Shown here in pieces: positions 1 through 11,711 of a stretch of DNA of 64,000 nt; position 1 is the stretch's first letter; each line of letters begins with the position of its first letter. Below the pieces are notes generated by a model, which was not told where the DNA came from, made no database searches, and saw only the letters and a list, made by a program, of their open reading frames with translations. The position numbers and the translations under genes were made by a program. The DNA is taken from contig NZ_CP067019.1 of assembly GCF_016599715.1 (NCBI RefSeq), forward strand, positions 682,001-746,000. The letters run 5' to 3'. Source of the DNA: Acinetobacter sp. CS-2 (GTDB lineage: Bacteria > Pseudomonadota > Gammaproteobacteria > Pseudomonadales > Moraxellaceae).

Positions 1-891
1 ATGAAAGACTAATTTTTCAAATTGTTCATTCAGTCCGCCATCAAACGGTTCCAGTGCACCATCTGAACAAATAATAAACCGGGCATGTCGATTTAGCACA
101 CATTCAAATTCTTCCACTTCCAGGTCTTCAGTCAGTCCCAAAGGGAAACTGCTGGTGTTTAAAATTTTAGGCGGCTGATTGGGTTCAAAGATAATGGCAG
201 GAGGATAATGTCCGGCACTGGACCAGCGTAATTGATGGGTTTCTAAATTAAGAACGCCTGCAATCATGGTAATGTGCTTTTCGATATTTTCCTGAACCAG
301 CATGCCATTCAGCTTTTTAATCAATTCACGGGGTGTTTTGGATCGGCCATGAAAAGCCGCCATCCAGGATGTCAGTAGACTGCTGGTGACACCATGTCCG
401 GAAACATCGGCCAGATAAAACATGATTTCTTTATCGCTGATTTTCCAGTAATCGTACCAGTCACCAGACAAATAGGCAGAAGGTTGAAACAGAGTTTCAA
501 CCTTATAGTTGATTAATTCTAGAGGGTTGGGCAGTAAACGTTTTTGTAATTCTGCTGCTGAAGGCAGGTCACGACTATCCTGATTACGCTTGTATTGGGC
601 ATCAATTTTTAATAAGGAAGCTTCCGGATCACGTGGCAGCTTGTTCCAGATCCAGCCGGCTAAAGCACCCAATTCCCATGCCTGAGCCAATGCCATCCCT
701 TCATTTTCAAAAGCCAGGACGATGGTCGGGAGTGACCATTGGTGAGTCAGATAGTCTTGTACATCAGCAATCGCTAAAATGGTCGGATCATATAAATTAA
801 TATCATCTATGTGAATCATTTGCACACCGGGAAGTGCACTGAGTACCTGATCTAAATAAGGAATATTGCGAGTCGGTTGAATGAAATACAT
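1..891 (-). CDS. PP2C/SpoIIE-type serine phosphatase with degenerate receiver-like N-terminus (partial, 3' end outside window)
   Basis: The reading frame is open from the ATG at 889-891 to the window edge, giving 297 residues without a stop. Residues 1-110 look like a divergent response-regulator receiver fold. The rest is a PP2C/SpoIIE catalytic domain with the metal-binding signatures SGDWYD (142-147), ADVSGHG (161-167) and a late CSDGALEP. Enzymes of this class dephosphorylate a serine on an anti-anti-sigma (STAS) partner in general stress pathways. In Acinetobacter the best-known example is GigA of the GigA/GigB stress system, and this is a likely ortholog, but the adjacent partner gene that would confirm it lies outside the window. 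The gene follows mlaA on the same strand across a 112 bp gap. The family call is firm; the GigA identity is inference. Confidence 0.8.
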   Translation of the reverse strand, partial: MYFIQPTRNIPYLDQVLSALPGVQMIHIDDINLYDPTILAIADVQDYLTHQWSLPTIVLAFENEGMALAQAWELGALAGWIWNKLPRDPEASLLKIDAQYKRNQDSRDLPSAAELQKRLLPNPLELINYKVETLFQPSAYLSGDWYDYWKISDKEIMFYLADVSGHGVTSSLLTSWMAAFHGRSKTPRELIKKLNGMLVQENIEKHITMIAGVLNLETHQLRWSSAGHYPPAIIFEPNQPPKILNTSSFPLGLTEDLEVEEFECVLNRHARFIICSDGALEPFDGGLNEQFEKLVFH

Positions 892-948
892 AAAGAAATT
901 GTATGACCCTTAAATTGATATCATCTAGAGTTGTACTATAACAATCTA

Positions 949-981
949 ATGATCAGCAAAGGAAGATGCTGTGCTGATCAT
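949..981. other. Inverted repeat between mlaA and the phosphatase gene
   Basis: ATGATCAGCA (949-958) and TGCTGATCAT (972-981) form a perfect 10 bp stem around a 13 nt loop, downstream of mlaA and upstream of the phosphatase. No T-tract follows on the minus strand, so it is not a standard intrinsic terminator. It could be an attenuating hairpin or a regulator-binding palindrome. Confidence 0.5.
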
Positions 982-1003
982 ATTGCTATTAAATAGATAC
1001 GAC

Positions 1004-1969
1004 TTATTTGGTTGTAGTGTCTACGTCATCTTCTTGGATTTCATCATTGGATGAATCAGGATTACTTTGTTGATCTTGATCTTGATCTTCATTGCTGTCC
1101 TGATCATCTTCAATGAACATGGTTTCAGGTTCTAGACCTCTCTTTTCAGCAATGGAAAAACTTTTACGCTGTAAATAAATATCACGGATTGCCGCATATT
1201 TATCACCTTGTAAAACATCTTCAATGTCTAAAAGCTGGGAGCGGGCATCAATACCGCCTAACATTTGCTCACTCCAGTACACTCCATCACGATCTTCTAA
1301 AATATACTTTTGGGGACGGGCTTGACCATCGACAATCAGACCTAAAGTATCACGGAAAGTGCTAGGGCCAAACACAGGCAGGACTAGATAAGGACCAGAA
1401 GAAATACCGTAATAACCTAGCGTAGTGCCAAAATTTTCTTCTTCGACATATAAGCCGATACGACGAGCAGGGTCGGCAAAGCCTAGGGTGGTTAGAGTGT
1501 TAACGGTAAAGCGACCTAAAGATTCCGCAGCACGAAGTGGACGGCCTTGAATTAACTGGTTTACTGCATTCCATGGTTCCCCTAAATTTTTACGAAACTG
1601 GCGATAAGAGCCACGTACTTCATTAGGAACTTTTTCCTTATATTGAATCGCAAGAGGGCGGGCAACCTTGCGATCTAATACCTCATTAAAAGCAAATATC
1701 TGTCTATTTAAGGGTTGTAATGGATCTTTCTGGTTTTCAGGTTGAGTTGCACTTGCATCCACTTTCAAATCTTTGGCTTTAATGTTTTTTAATTCTTTCA
1801 ATACTTCAAGTCTGGAGTTGGTATGTTGAGCAGATTGAGTTTGTGCTGTAGCAGATTCTAGCTCTGAAGTATTCTGTGCTTCAGAAGGAGCAACTAAATC
1901 CTGCGCAAATACAGGAGAAATTAACCCTAAAGATAAAAAGCTAGCCCAAATATAATGAAAGTGACGCAT
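1004..1969 (-). CDS. mlaA: MlaA/VacJ family outer-membrane lipid-asymmetry protein
   Basis: MlaA removes mislocalised phospholipids from the outer leaflet of the outer membrane and passes them to the MlaC/MlaFEDB system. The core from 'DPLQPLNRQIFAFNEVLD' through 'VLPVFGPSTFRDTLG' is the family signature. I take the ATG at 1967-1969 as start because it has an AGGA ribosome site 8 nt upstream and opens a clean signal peptide ending near PVFA-Q; the frame stays open further upstream but lacks a ribosome site there. The product is 321 residues, longer than the roughly 250 of E. coli MlaA because of a Gln/Ser/Thr-rich stretch after the signal peptide and an acidic Asp/Gln/Glu-rich tail. The protein has no cysteine, so the usual lipid anchor is absent. 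Confidence 0.88.
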   Translation of the reverse strand: MRHFHYIWASFLSLGLISPVFAQDLVAPSEAQNTSELESATAQTQSAQHTNSRLEVLKELKNIKAKDLKVDASATQPENQKDPLQPLNRQIFAFNEVLDRKVARPLAIQYKEKVPNEVRGSYRQFRKNLGEPWNAVNQLIQGRPLRAAESLGRFTVNTLTTLGFADPARRIGLYVEEENFGTTLGYYGISSGPYLVLPVFGPSTFRDTLGLIVDGQARPQKYILEDRDGVYWSEQMLGGIDARSQLLDIEDVLQGDKYAAIRDIYLQRKSFSIAEKRGLEPETMFIEDDQDSNEDQDQDQQSNPDSSNDEIQEDDVDTTTK

Positions 1970-1989
1970 AAAAAATCCTAGAGCTCTAT

Positions 1990-2031
1990 TAAGTAAGCTG
2001 GTACTTAAAGTAAGTAAGCTGGTACTTAAAG
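1990..2031. repeat. 21 bp perfect tandem duplication in the mlaA upstream region
   Basis: The 21-mer TAAGTAAGCTGGTACTTAAAG occurs twice without a gap, at 1990-2010 and 2011-2031. It ends about 20 bp upstream of the chosen mlaA start. Each unit contains the inverted repeat AAGTA/TACTT. It may lie in the promoter or 5' leader. Confidence 0.9.
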
Positions 2032-2302
2032 CAAAATACGTAATTGAATATATTAACAGGTCTTTGAACAGGCGTATTAAAACAAATTTGATCAAAATAT
2101 GTAGGAAAAAATACTAAAATGGCTAAAAAATGTCCTTATGGCGTGAAAAGTTAAAAAAAGGAGTTGCATTGGATAAGGGATGGTGTAGAATGCACATCCA
2201 TCGGCGGTGATGAAGATTAAAACTTCTGATAAAACAGTAACTTAGTTAAAATTGATTGAGTTGGGTTTTAGAAAGAAAGTTTAAAATAATTTGAATTACT
2301 AA

Positions 2303-2330
2303 TTGACACTGAGAATATCTAGTGTAATAT
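2303..2330 (+). promoter_or_regulatory. Candidate rRNA operon promoter
   Basis: A perfect -35 TTGACA (2303-2308) is followed after 16 bp by TAATAT (2325-2330). The sequence just after the -10 (acccgacc) is C/G-rich, as in stringently controlled rRNA promoters. The inferred start near 2337 gives a leader of about 200 nt before 16S. The stretch 2100-2534 holds no convincing gene: it contains this promoter, the leader and the upstream arm of the 16S processing stem (2382-2412). Confidence 0.65.
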
Positions 2331-2381
2331 ACCCGACCTAGCTTGCTGGTGACGAACCAGTAAGAAGATCATTAAGAGATT

Positions 2382-2412
2382 ATGAAGAACAACTTGTGTG
2401 GATTTTTACTGG
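2382..2412 (+). other. 16S rRNA processing stem, upstream arm
   Basis: ATGAAGAACAACTTG-TGTGG at the start of this arm pairs with the segment at 4085-4119 just after 16S; the pairing continues through GATTTTTACTGG with small bulges and G-U pairs. Such flanking stems are the RNase III sites that release pre-16S RNA. Confidence 0.75.
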
Positions 2413-2534
2413 TTGATTGATCGAAATTATTTTCATTGATTGATGGTAGAAATTACTCGAAGTTTATTTGAGAAATATTTGTCAGAAAATTGATGAGCCA
2501 GATTTGGTGTTTTGAATAAAGCACTATTGATTTT

Positions 2535-4072
<1,538 letters not shown>

Positions 4073-4084
4073 ACGAAAGATTGA

Positions 4085-4119
4085 CGATCGGTAAGAATCC
4101 ACAACAAGTTGTTCTTCAT
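4085..4119 (+). other. 16S rRNA processing stem, downstream arm
   Basis: This segment is the near-perfect reverse complement of 2382-2412, so 16S sits in the loop of a long helix. It lies between 16S and tRNA-Ile. Confidence 0.75.
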
Positions 4120-4133
4120 GACGATGTATCTGA

Positions 4134-4210
<77 letters not shown>

Positions 4211-4258
4211 CTACTGACGAAGTACGGAAAATCAGAAACATTGACTTATTGATAAGCT

Positions 4259-4334
4259 GGGGACTTAGCTTAGTTGGTAGAGCGCCTGCTTTGCACGCAG
4301 GAGGTCAGGAGTTCGACTCTCCTAGTCTCCACCA
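4259..4334 (+). tRNA. alaT: tRNA-Ala (TGC anticodon)
   Basis: A 76 nt cloverleaf starts GGGGACTTAGCTTAGTTGG and ends CTAGTCTCCACCA. The acceptor stem GGGGACT/AGTCTCC pairs with one G-U. The anticodon TGC is at 4292-4294 in a CCTGC/GCAGG stem, and the T-arm has GTTCGAC. It is the second spacer tRNA of the operon, 48 nt after tRNA-Ile. Confidence 0.97.
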
Positions 4335-4714
4335 TGTATCTTCGGATGCATAATAAGCAAACGGTTAGATAGCTTATAGAGCTTAGTAAGAAAGCGGCGT
4401 ATAATGCGCGGCATTGTTATTAACCTCTGTGATTTATCACAGTTTCTCGATCTGACGAAGACGAGAAAAATCATTAACAGAATATATTTGAGTTGAAATA
4501 AATTGTTCATACTCGTTTTAAACAACCTAGCAAGTAATTGTGAAAGTTGGATGAAATAAGTTACTAGCGATTAAACTGAATCAAGCGTTTTGGTATATGA
4601 ATCTAATTGAAGCTGTACAGTGCTTAAGTGCACAAACGCCAACTGTAAGAAAGTGATGAGAAATCATCATAATCTGTTGCTTATCCTACTTGTAGGGATA
4701 AACGACTGTTTGGG
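4335..4714 (+). other. 16S-23S spacer, tRNA-Ala to 23S segment
   Basis: About 380 nt without a gene. It contains a hairpin CTGTGATttATCACAG (4427-4442), a perfect TATAAT at 4400-4405 with no matching -35, and at its 3' end the upstream arm of the 23S processing stem. The 80-codon forward reading frame that begins here runs into 23S and is spurious. Confidence 0.7.
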
Positions 4715-4721
4715 GTTGTAT

Positions 4722-4728
<7 letters not shown>
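4705..4728 (+). other. 23S rRNA processing stem, upstream arm
   Basis: ACTGTTTGGGGTTGTATAGT and the following CAAG are complementary to CTTGACTATACAAC plus ACCCAAACAG at 7606-7629, with a single unpaired A. The stem of more than 20 bp brings the 23S ends together for RNase III cleavage. Confidence 0.8.
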
Positions 4729-7605
<2,877 letters not shown>

Positions 7606-7613
<8 letters not shown>

Positions 7614-7629
7614 TACAACACCCAAACAG
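7606..7629 (+). other. 23S rRNA processing stem, downstream arm
   Basis: This is the partner of 4705-4728. The helix overlaps the last bases of 23S and continues into the spacer before 5S. Confidence 0.8.
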
Positions 7630-7791
7630 TTGTTGTATAAAGCATCAATTGATTCGATATTAAGCAAAACAGCTTGATTTAGTGAACGCTAAAGAACAAA
7701 ATATGACAGCTCAGATATACCTGTTAATGAATTCTATTTGACCAAGCATTGGCATCTAAATAAGACCAAACGCAAAGTCATAAACAGTTGT

Positions 7792-7905
7792 GCTGGCGAC
7801 CATAGCAAGAGTGAACCACCTGATCCCTTCCCGAACTCAGAAGTGAAACCTCTTAGCGCTGATGGTAGTGTGGGATTACCCATGTGAGAGTAAGTCATCG
7901 CCAGC
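7792..7905 (+). rRNA. rrf: 5S ribosomal RNA
   Basis: About 114 nt starting GCTGGCGACCATAGCAAGAG and closing with GTCATCGCCAGC, so the terminal helix GCTGGCGA/TCGCCAGC pairs perfectly. The internal CCGAACTCAGAAGTGAAAC segment is the conserved 5S core. It is the last gene of the operon. Confidence 0.96.
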
Positions 7906-7916
7906 TCATTATTCCT

Positions 7917-7949
7917 AAAAAGCCCCTGCCAAGTGCAGGGGCTTTTTTT
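7917..7949 (+). terminator. Intrinsic terminator of the rRNA operon
   Basis: AAAAAGCCCCTGC and GCAGGGGCTTTTT form a G/C-rich stem around a 6 nt loop, followed by a run of T. It lies 12 nt after 5S. Confidence 0.93.
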
Positions 7950-7971
7950 ATGCGGGGAAAGATAAGTAATA

Positions 7972-7996
7972 AAAAAACCAGCATTTGCTGGTTTTA
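7972..7996 (-). terminator. Intrinsic terminator of the rplM-sspB-tail-anchored protein run
   Basis: Read on the minus strand, AAAACCAGCA...TGCTGGTTTT is followed by Ts. It lies just downstream of the stop at 8018 and faces the rRNA operon terminator. Confidence 0.85.
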
Positions 7997-8017
7997 AGAT
8001 TGGAATTTTTGCAAATT

Positions 8018-8665
8018 TTAAGCAAAAATATTACATGCTGCAGAGGTCAGTACCCAGAGAATTGCGATTGCAACGACAGGCTCAACAATCTTTGCCCAGG
8101 TTGGGGGGCTTACAACAGTAACTTCTTCAACATCATGCTGCTGGATATTCTGGTGAACCATTTGACTAAACTCCTTCATTGTTGAGTCTAATGATATCTC
8201 TTCTTGCTCAATTGGTTTAGAGCCTTTTAATTCTGTTAGATCATTTGTTGACCAAACCCAATCAGAAGCCTGCCCAGATAAGTGTTCAATCTGTCCTAAG
8301 ATCAGTTCACGTAAACCTCTGATATTCAGGTTTCCAATATCATTAAGCTGTTTTAATTCTGTCAGTTGTAATTTTAATATTTCAGTTACTGTTGATTCTA
8401 ATTCATTTTTAGGCAGGGTAGACCGATTTTTTGAAGATGTTGTAAGGTGTCGCGCAACCTCTTGAATAAAAAGATCATCGGGTGAAGAAATCTCCTGATA
8501 AACTTTTTTATCGTCAGTTCGCCAAAGTGAAATGAGTTTACCTAATACCAGTGCATTAATTTCTAACAGATATGTTTTTCGATCTTCTCTAGAATAGTGT
8601 TCGAGAAGCTGAAGCTTTTGATTGTTAATCTGCTCAGCAAAATATTGTACTAAATCAAAAGCCAT
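8018..8665 (-). CDS. Uncharacterised C-tail-anchored membrane protein downstream of sspB
   Basis: I do not recognise a named family in these 215 residues. The first 175 or so are soluble, helical and highly charged. The end is a single hydrophobic helix (IVEPVVAIAILWVLTSAAC) preceded by Pro-Pro-Thr-Trp, leaving almost nothing after it, as in tail-anchored inner-membrane proteins whose body faces the cytoplasm. There is no N-terminal signal. It starts 19 bp after sspB and shares the terminator at 7972, so it is probably the last gene of the rplM-rpsI-sspA-sspB transcript. A role tied to stringent-starvation or proteolysis functions would be guesswork from position alone. Confidence 0.75.
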   Translation of the reverse strand: MAFDLVQYFAEQINNQKLQLLEHYSREDRKTYLLEINALVLGKLISLWRTDDKKVYQEISSPDDLFIQEVARHLTTSSKNRSTLPKNELESTVTEILKLQLTELKQLNDIGNLNIRGLRELILGQIEHLSGQASDWVWSTNDLTELKGSKPIEQEEISLDSTMKEFSQMVHQNIQQHDVEEVTVVSPPTWAKIVEPVVAIAILWVLTSAACNIFA

Positions 8666-8684
8666 TCACTTGCTCCATATTATT

Positions 8685-9116
8685 TTAATCTAATAACCGT
8701 AGGCTTGGTTTTTTCTTAGGTTGTTCAGTTTCTTCTGATGTTGTGGTTGATTTTAAAGTATCTTCAGTAATTTGGATACCTTCATATTCATTTGGATCAA
8801 AGAACAAACCTTGTCCATTCTCGCGTGCATAAATCCCCAATACTGCATTTAAGGGTACATAGATGTCACGTGAAACGCCACCAAAACGCGCAGAGAAGGT
8901 GATTGCATCATTGCTCATATGTAGTTTATGCACTGCATGAGGAACGATATTTAAAACAATTTGACCATCTTGAATAAACTGTTCTGGCACCATGGTATTA
9001 GGCTGGGTGGCATCAACCAATAAATATGGAGTCAGGTTGTTGTCACAAATCCATTCATAAATAGCGCGTGCTAAATAAGGTCGGGTAGGCGTGAGATTCA
9101 ATTCTTGTTCAGACAT
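8685..9116 (-). CDS. sspB: Stringent starvation protein B (ClpXP specificity adaptor)
   Basis: SspB binds ssrA-tagged peptides and hands them to the ClpXP protease. The 143-residue protein has the family's N-terminal substrate-binding fold (RPYLARAIYEWICDNNLTPYLLVD) and AITFSARFGG, then an acidic low-complexity linker. It ends in KKKPSLRLLD, which matches the C-terminal ClpX-docking motif type. It lies 12 bp after sspA, as in the conserved rplM-rpsI-sspA-sspB order. Confidence 0.95.
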   Translation of the reverse strand: MSEQELNLTPTRPYLARAIYEWICDNNLTPYLLVDATQPNTMVPEQFIQDGQIVLNIVPHAVHKLHMSNDAITFSARFGGVSRDIYVPLNAVLGIYARENGQGLFFDPNEYEGIQITEDTLKSTTTSEETEQPKKKPSLRLLD

Positions 9117-9128
9117 GGTTGTACTCGA

Positions 9129-9779
9129 TTAATTTGCTAAAAATTCGCTGTAGCGGTTTTTTTCCTGCATGGTTAAAGATTTGATGAATGCAGGTCGACT
9201 AAAAATTCGTTGACAATATAAGTGAATAGGACGGCAATGCTGTTTAGGCAATTCGATACCCATCGCCTTTAACCGTATAAAAATAGGTGCTAGCATACAA
9301 TCTAAAATTGTAAAATTTTCAGACATAAAATAGGGGAAATGCTGAAAAAGAGGTGTAAGAGAAATCAGGGTATCTCTAAGTTGCTTTTGAGCTTTCTCTT
9401 TAGCTTTCTGATTCAGGGTATCTGAATGACATAGCATAATATCTGCCAGCCTTAACCAGTCTTGCTCAAAACGCCAGATATATTGACGTTGCTCTGCTCG
9501 TGGCATTGGTGCATCGGCATAGAGTTTGTTCTGACGGTAGCGATCGTCTAGATATTCAGAAATAATGCTGGAATTAAATAATTTTAAATCATTTTCGATC
9601 AGCATGGGGAGCTGATTATAGGGATTGAGACTGGCCAGATCCTCATCGTCTTCATCTACAATAATTAGATTATATTTGATTTGCTTCTCTGCAAGTACAT
9701 AGCGTATCCAGTGGGAGCGAAAATCATCCGCATGACTGTAAAGCGTAATTCCTTGTAGATGTGCATTTTCGATTGACAT
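9129..9779 (-). CDS. sspA: Stringent starvation protein A (GST-fold RNA polymerase-associated protein)
   Basis: SspA is a catalytically inactive glutathione S-transferase homologue that binds RNA polymerase during starvation. The 216 residues give a thioredoxin-like N-terminal domain (ITLYSHADDFRSHWIRYVLAEK; then NPYNQLPML and SSIISEYLDDRY, the usual GST turn and Ser-Glu pocket). An all-helical C-terminal domain with FTILDCMLAPIFIRL follows. It sits after rpsI and immediately before sspB. A 330 bp gap and the opposite-strand microprotein separate it from rpsI, so it may have its own promoter within 9780-9905. Confidence 0.93.
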   Translation of the reverse strand: MSIENAHLQGITLYSHADDFRSHWIRYVLAEKQIKYNLIIVDEDDEDLASLNPYNQLPMLIENDLKLFNSSIISEYLDDRYRQNKLYADAPMPRAEQRQYIWRFEQDWLRLADIMLCHSDTLNQKAKEKAQKQLRDTLISLTPLFQHFPYFMSENFTILDCMLAPIFIRLKAMGIELPKQHCRPIHLYCQRIFSRPAFIKSLTMQEKNRYSEFLAN

Positions 9780-9905
9780 AATCCGAAACAGTGATAAATG
9801 AATGGAATAGGATACTAAAATTCAAGCTAAAAAGCACGAAGCATAAAAGCACAATTGGGGTTAAGATAAAAAGATGATAAGAAAAAATAACTGGAGGAAA
9901 ACAAG

Positions 9906-10025
9906 ATGCTGATTAAACTGGCGATAATCTTACTGTTTATTTTGATTGGTCTTGCGAATTATTATCTCACCAAATCTTTCTGGTGTCATGAAGGCGTGTG
10001 GGGTAAGGATGTGCATGAACAGTAA
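9906..10025 (+). CDS. Putative 39-residue single-pass membrane microprotein
   Basis: The ATG at 9906 is preceded by a strong GGAGG (9893-9897) with 8 nt spacing. The 39 codons encode a lysine near the N-terminus, a hydrophobic helix (LAIILLFILIGLANYYL) and a short tail with Trp-Cys-His and His-Glu residues. The gene lies between divergent sspA and convergent rpsI on the opposite strand and ends 37 bp before a two-way terminator. I recognise no family. The ribosome site, membrane helix and terminator together make it a likely real small gene. Confidence 0.65.
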   Translation: MLIKLAIILLFILIGLANYYLTKSFWCHEGVWGKDVHEQ

Positions 10026-10062
10026 GATGAAATATTTATCCAGATTAAAATTTAAGTCCCAT

Positions 10063-10092
10063 AAAAAAACCCTGGATAATCCAGGGTTTTTT
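10063..10092. terminator. Bidirectional intrinsic terminator between the microprotein gene and rpsI
   Basis: AAAAAACCCTGGAT and ATCCAGGGTTTTTT form a perfect stem with A and T tracts on both sides. It can stop the small + strand gene and, on the minus strand, transcription from rplM-rpsI. Some readthrough would be needed to feed sspA. Confidence 0.9.
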
Positions 10093-10111
10093 GTCCAATT
10101 CGGTAAACGAA

Positions 10112-10498
10112 TTAACGTTTAGAGAATTGAGGACGTTTACGAGCTTTACGTAAACCAAGTTTCTTACGTTCAACTTCACGAGCATCACGAGTAACGAAAC
10201 CAGCTTGACGAAGAGCAGGTTTTAAAGTTTCGTCAGCAGCGATCAATGCACGAGTAATACCGTGACGGATAGCGCCAGCTTGACCACCAATACCACCACC
10301 AGCAACAGTGATGTAAAGGTCATATTTTTCAGTAGCTTCTAGAAGCTCTAAAGGTTGACGAACAACCATACGAGCAGTTTCACGACCGAAGTACTGTTCA
10401 AGAGTACGGTTGTTGATTACGAGTTTACCAGTACCAGCTGATAGGAAAACACGTGCAGTTGCGGTCTTACGGCGACCTGTACCATAGTTAGTAGCCAT
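10112..10498 (-). CDS. rpsI: 30S ribosomal protein S9 (uS9)
   Basis: The 128-residue protein starts [19 protein letters not shown] and ends in the basic KRPQFSKR tail that reaches the ribosomal P site; both ends are diagnostic. Its length matches the family (130 in E. coli). It lies 12 bp after rplM in the usual two-gene operon. The ATG at 10496-10498 has a GGGAT-type ribosome site upstream. Confidence 0.98.
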   Translation of the reverse strand: MATNYGTGRRKTATARVFLSAGTGKLVINNRTLEQYFGRETARMVVRQPLELLEATEKYDLYITVAGGGIGGQAGAIRHGITRALIAADETLKPALRQAGFVTRDAREVERKKLGLRKARKRPQFSKR

Positions 10499-10510
10499 GT
10501 GCTGTATCCC

Positions 10511-10939
10511 TTAGATGTCCAAAACTTGTGGCTGTTGAGCAGTATGTGGATGCTCAGTACCAGCGTACACTTTCATTTTTTTGATCATTGCATAACCAAG
10601 AGGACCTTTTGGCAACATGCCTTTTACAGCGCGTTGGAAAATTTCTTCTGGTTTGTGAGCAACTAATTTCTCGAAATTAGTTTCACGAATACCACCAGGG
10701 AAACCAGTATGGCGATAATATTTTTTATCAAGTGATTTTTTACCAGTCACTTGAACTTGTTCAGCATTGATCACAACGATGTAATCGCCAGTGTCAACGT
10801 GAGGAGTATAAGAAGTTTTATGCTTACCGCGTAAACGACGAGCGATTTCAGTCGCAAGACGACCTAAAGTTTTGCCAGAAGCATCAACAACGTACCAGTC
10901 GTGTTGAACTTCAGCTGGCTTAGCGCTGAGAGTTTTCAT
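10511..10939 (-). CDS. rplM: 50S ribosomal protein L13 (uL13)
   Basis: The start is ATG at 10937-10939 ([20 protein letters not shown]), giving 142 residues, exactly the E. coli length. The frame is open 17 codons further upstream, but that extension has no ribosome site and no homology. [17 protein letters not shown] and the YRHTGFPGG segment are typical L13. In E. coli L13 represses translation of its own rplM-rpsI mRNA, so the structured leader described separately may be functional. Confidence 0.97.
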   Translation of the reverse strand: MKTLSAKPAEVQHDWYVVDASGKTLGRLATEIARRLRGKHKTSYTPHVDTGDYIVVINAEQVQVTGKKSLDKKYYRHTGFPGGIRETNFEKLVAHKPEEIFQRAVKGMLPKGPLGYAMIKKMKVYAGTEHPHTAQQPQVLDI

Positions 10940-10962
10940 TAAACCACTACCTATTATAGTTG

Positions 10963-10988
10963 GTTTGGACGGTGGAATCTGTCCAAAC
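10963..10988 (-). promoter_or_regulatory. rplM leader hairpin (candidate autoregulatory element)
   Basis: GTTTGGAC (10963-10970) and GTCCAAAC (10981-10988) form a perfect 8 bp stem with a 10 nt loop, 23 nt upstream of the rplM ATG and inside its predicted leader. There is no T-tract, so it is not a terminator. L13 autoregulation is known in E. coli; a role here is inference. Confidence 0.5.
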
Positions 10989-11001
10989 AAAAGGAGACAG
11001 A

Positions 11002-11030
11002 ATTCTACCTGAAAGTCAGTAGAACCACAA
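11002..11030 (-). promoter_or_regulatory. Candidate rplM-rpsI promoter
   Basis: On the minus strand, -35 TTGTGG (complement of 11025-11030) is followed after 17 bp by -10 TAGAAT (complement of 11002-11007). The predicted start near 10995 leaves a leader of about 56 nt that includes the hairpin at 10963-10988. Confidence 0.5.
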
Positions 11031-11356
11031 TGAAAATATAAAATTTCAAGCGCTATATTTTAAAAGAACAAGGATGAAAATGGAAGTGTTGGGAAATCTA
11101 AAACGGGTGATCGGTAAATGAGGATAAAAATATTGGCTTGTAGTTCTGCAACTGTGAATTTTGCATGTTCTGCTTAAAAGCAATAGATATGATTTTATCG
11201 ACTTGAGTACTTGTGCCATTCAGTATTTGGGATAAGCGATGATGAAAATTTAAAATTTTGTTTTTATTGAAATATTAGATACCTTTCATAAATTAAAATA
11301 TGTTCAATCTGATTTTTAAAATCAGCACGGCCTCAGCTTATGGATTTGATTTTGAT

Positions 11357-11471
11357 GCCTTTGCGTAGGCAATATGTCTACTTTTGAAAGGTCAAAAGTA
11401 GACAAAAACCTTTTGTTCCCCATACACGACTTCCTTGTCGTGATGGGAAACGTGGTGGCATCCATGCCACA
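11357..11471. repeat. Cluster of four short hairpins in a non-coding gap
   Basis: The gap between rplM and pdxA (about 10990-11711) holds no plausible gene. Within it are consecutive inverted repeats: TGCCT/AGGCA near 11357-11371; GTCTACTTTTGA-AAGG-TCAAAAGTAGAC (11376-11403, 12 bp perfect stem); CACGAC-TTCCTT-GTCGTG (11425-11442); and GTGGCAT-CC-ATGCCAC (11455-11470). The spacing looks like a folded RNA or a dispersed intergenic element rather than one terminator. The flanks are plain A+T-rich DNA. Confidence 0.6.
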
Positions 11472-11711
11472 CTCATGAATCGAATACCGGCTAAAAAAAA
11501 TTAAATTTTTGTTTTCGTATTATGAACAACTTATAGTCATTAAAAACGATTTATGAAAGAAATCTATTAAAGTGAAAAATATCGATGTATTGCTAATTAC
11601 GAGTTGTTTTGTTGATTAAAGTAGTTGATCTATATGTTGTTTTGCGCAGCTTCAGCTTTCTTGTTTAGCATTCGCGTTATAATGTTGAATATTGAACTTC
11701 TTGGATAAATT

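Noticed and set aside
949..981. Inverted repeat after mlaA as an intrinsic terminator
   Set aside because: No T-run follows in the direction of transcription; listed as a plain inverted repeat instead.
4400..4405. Perfect TATAAT in the 16S-23S spacer as an internal promoter
   Set aside because: No -35 at a suitable distance; a single hexamer in A+T-rich DNA is expected by chance.
10990..11711. Hidden protein gene in the long gap upstream of pdxA
   Set aside because: All six frames are interrupted at short intervals and no ribosome site precedes any of the short frames.
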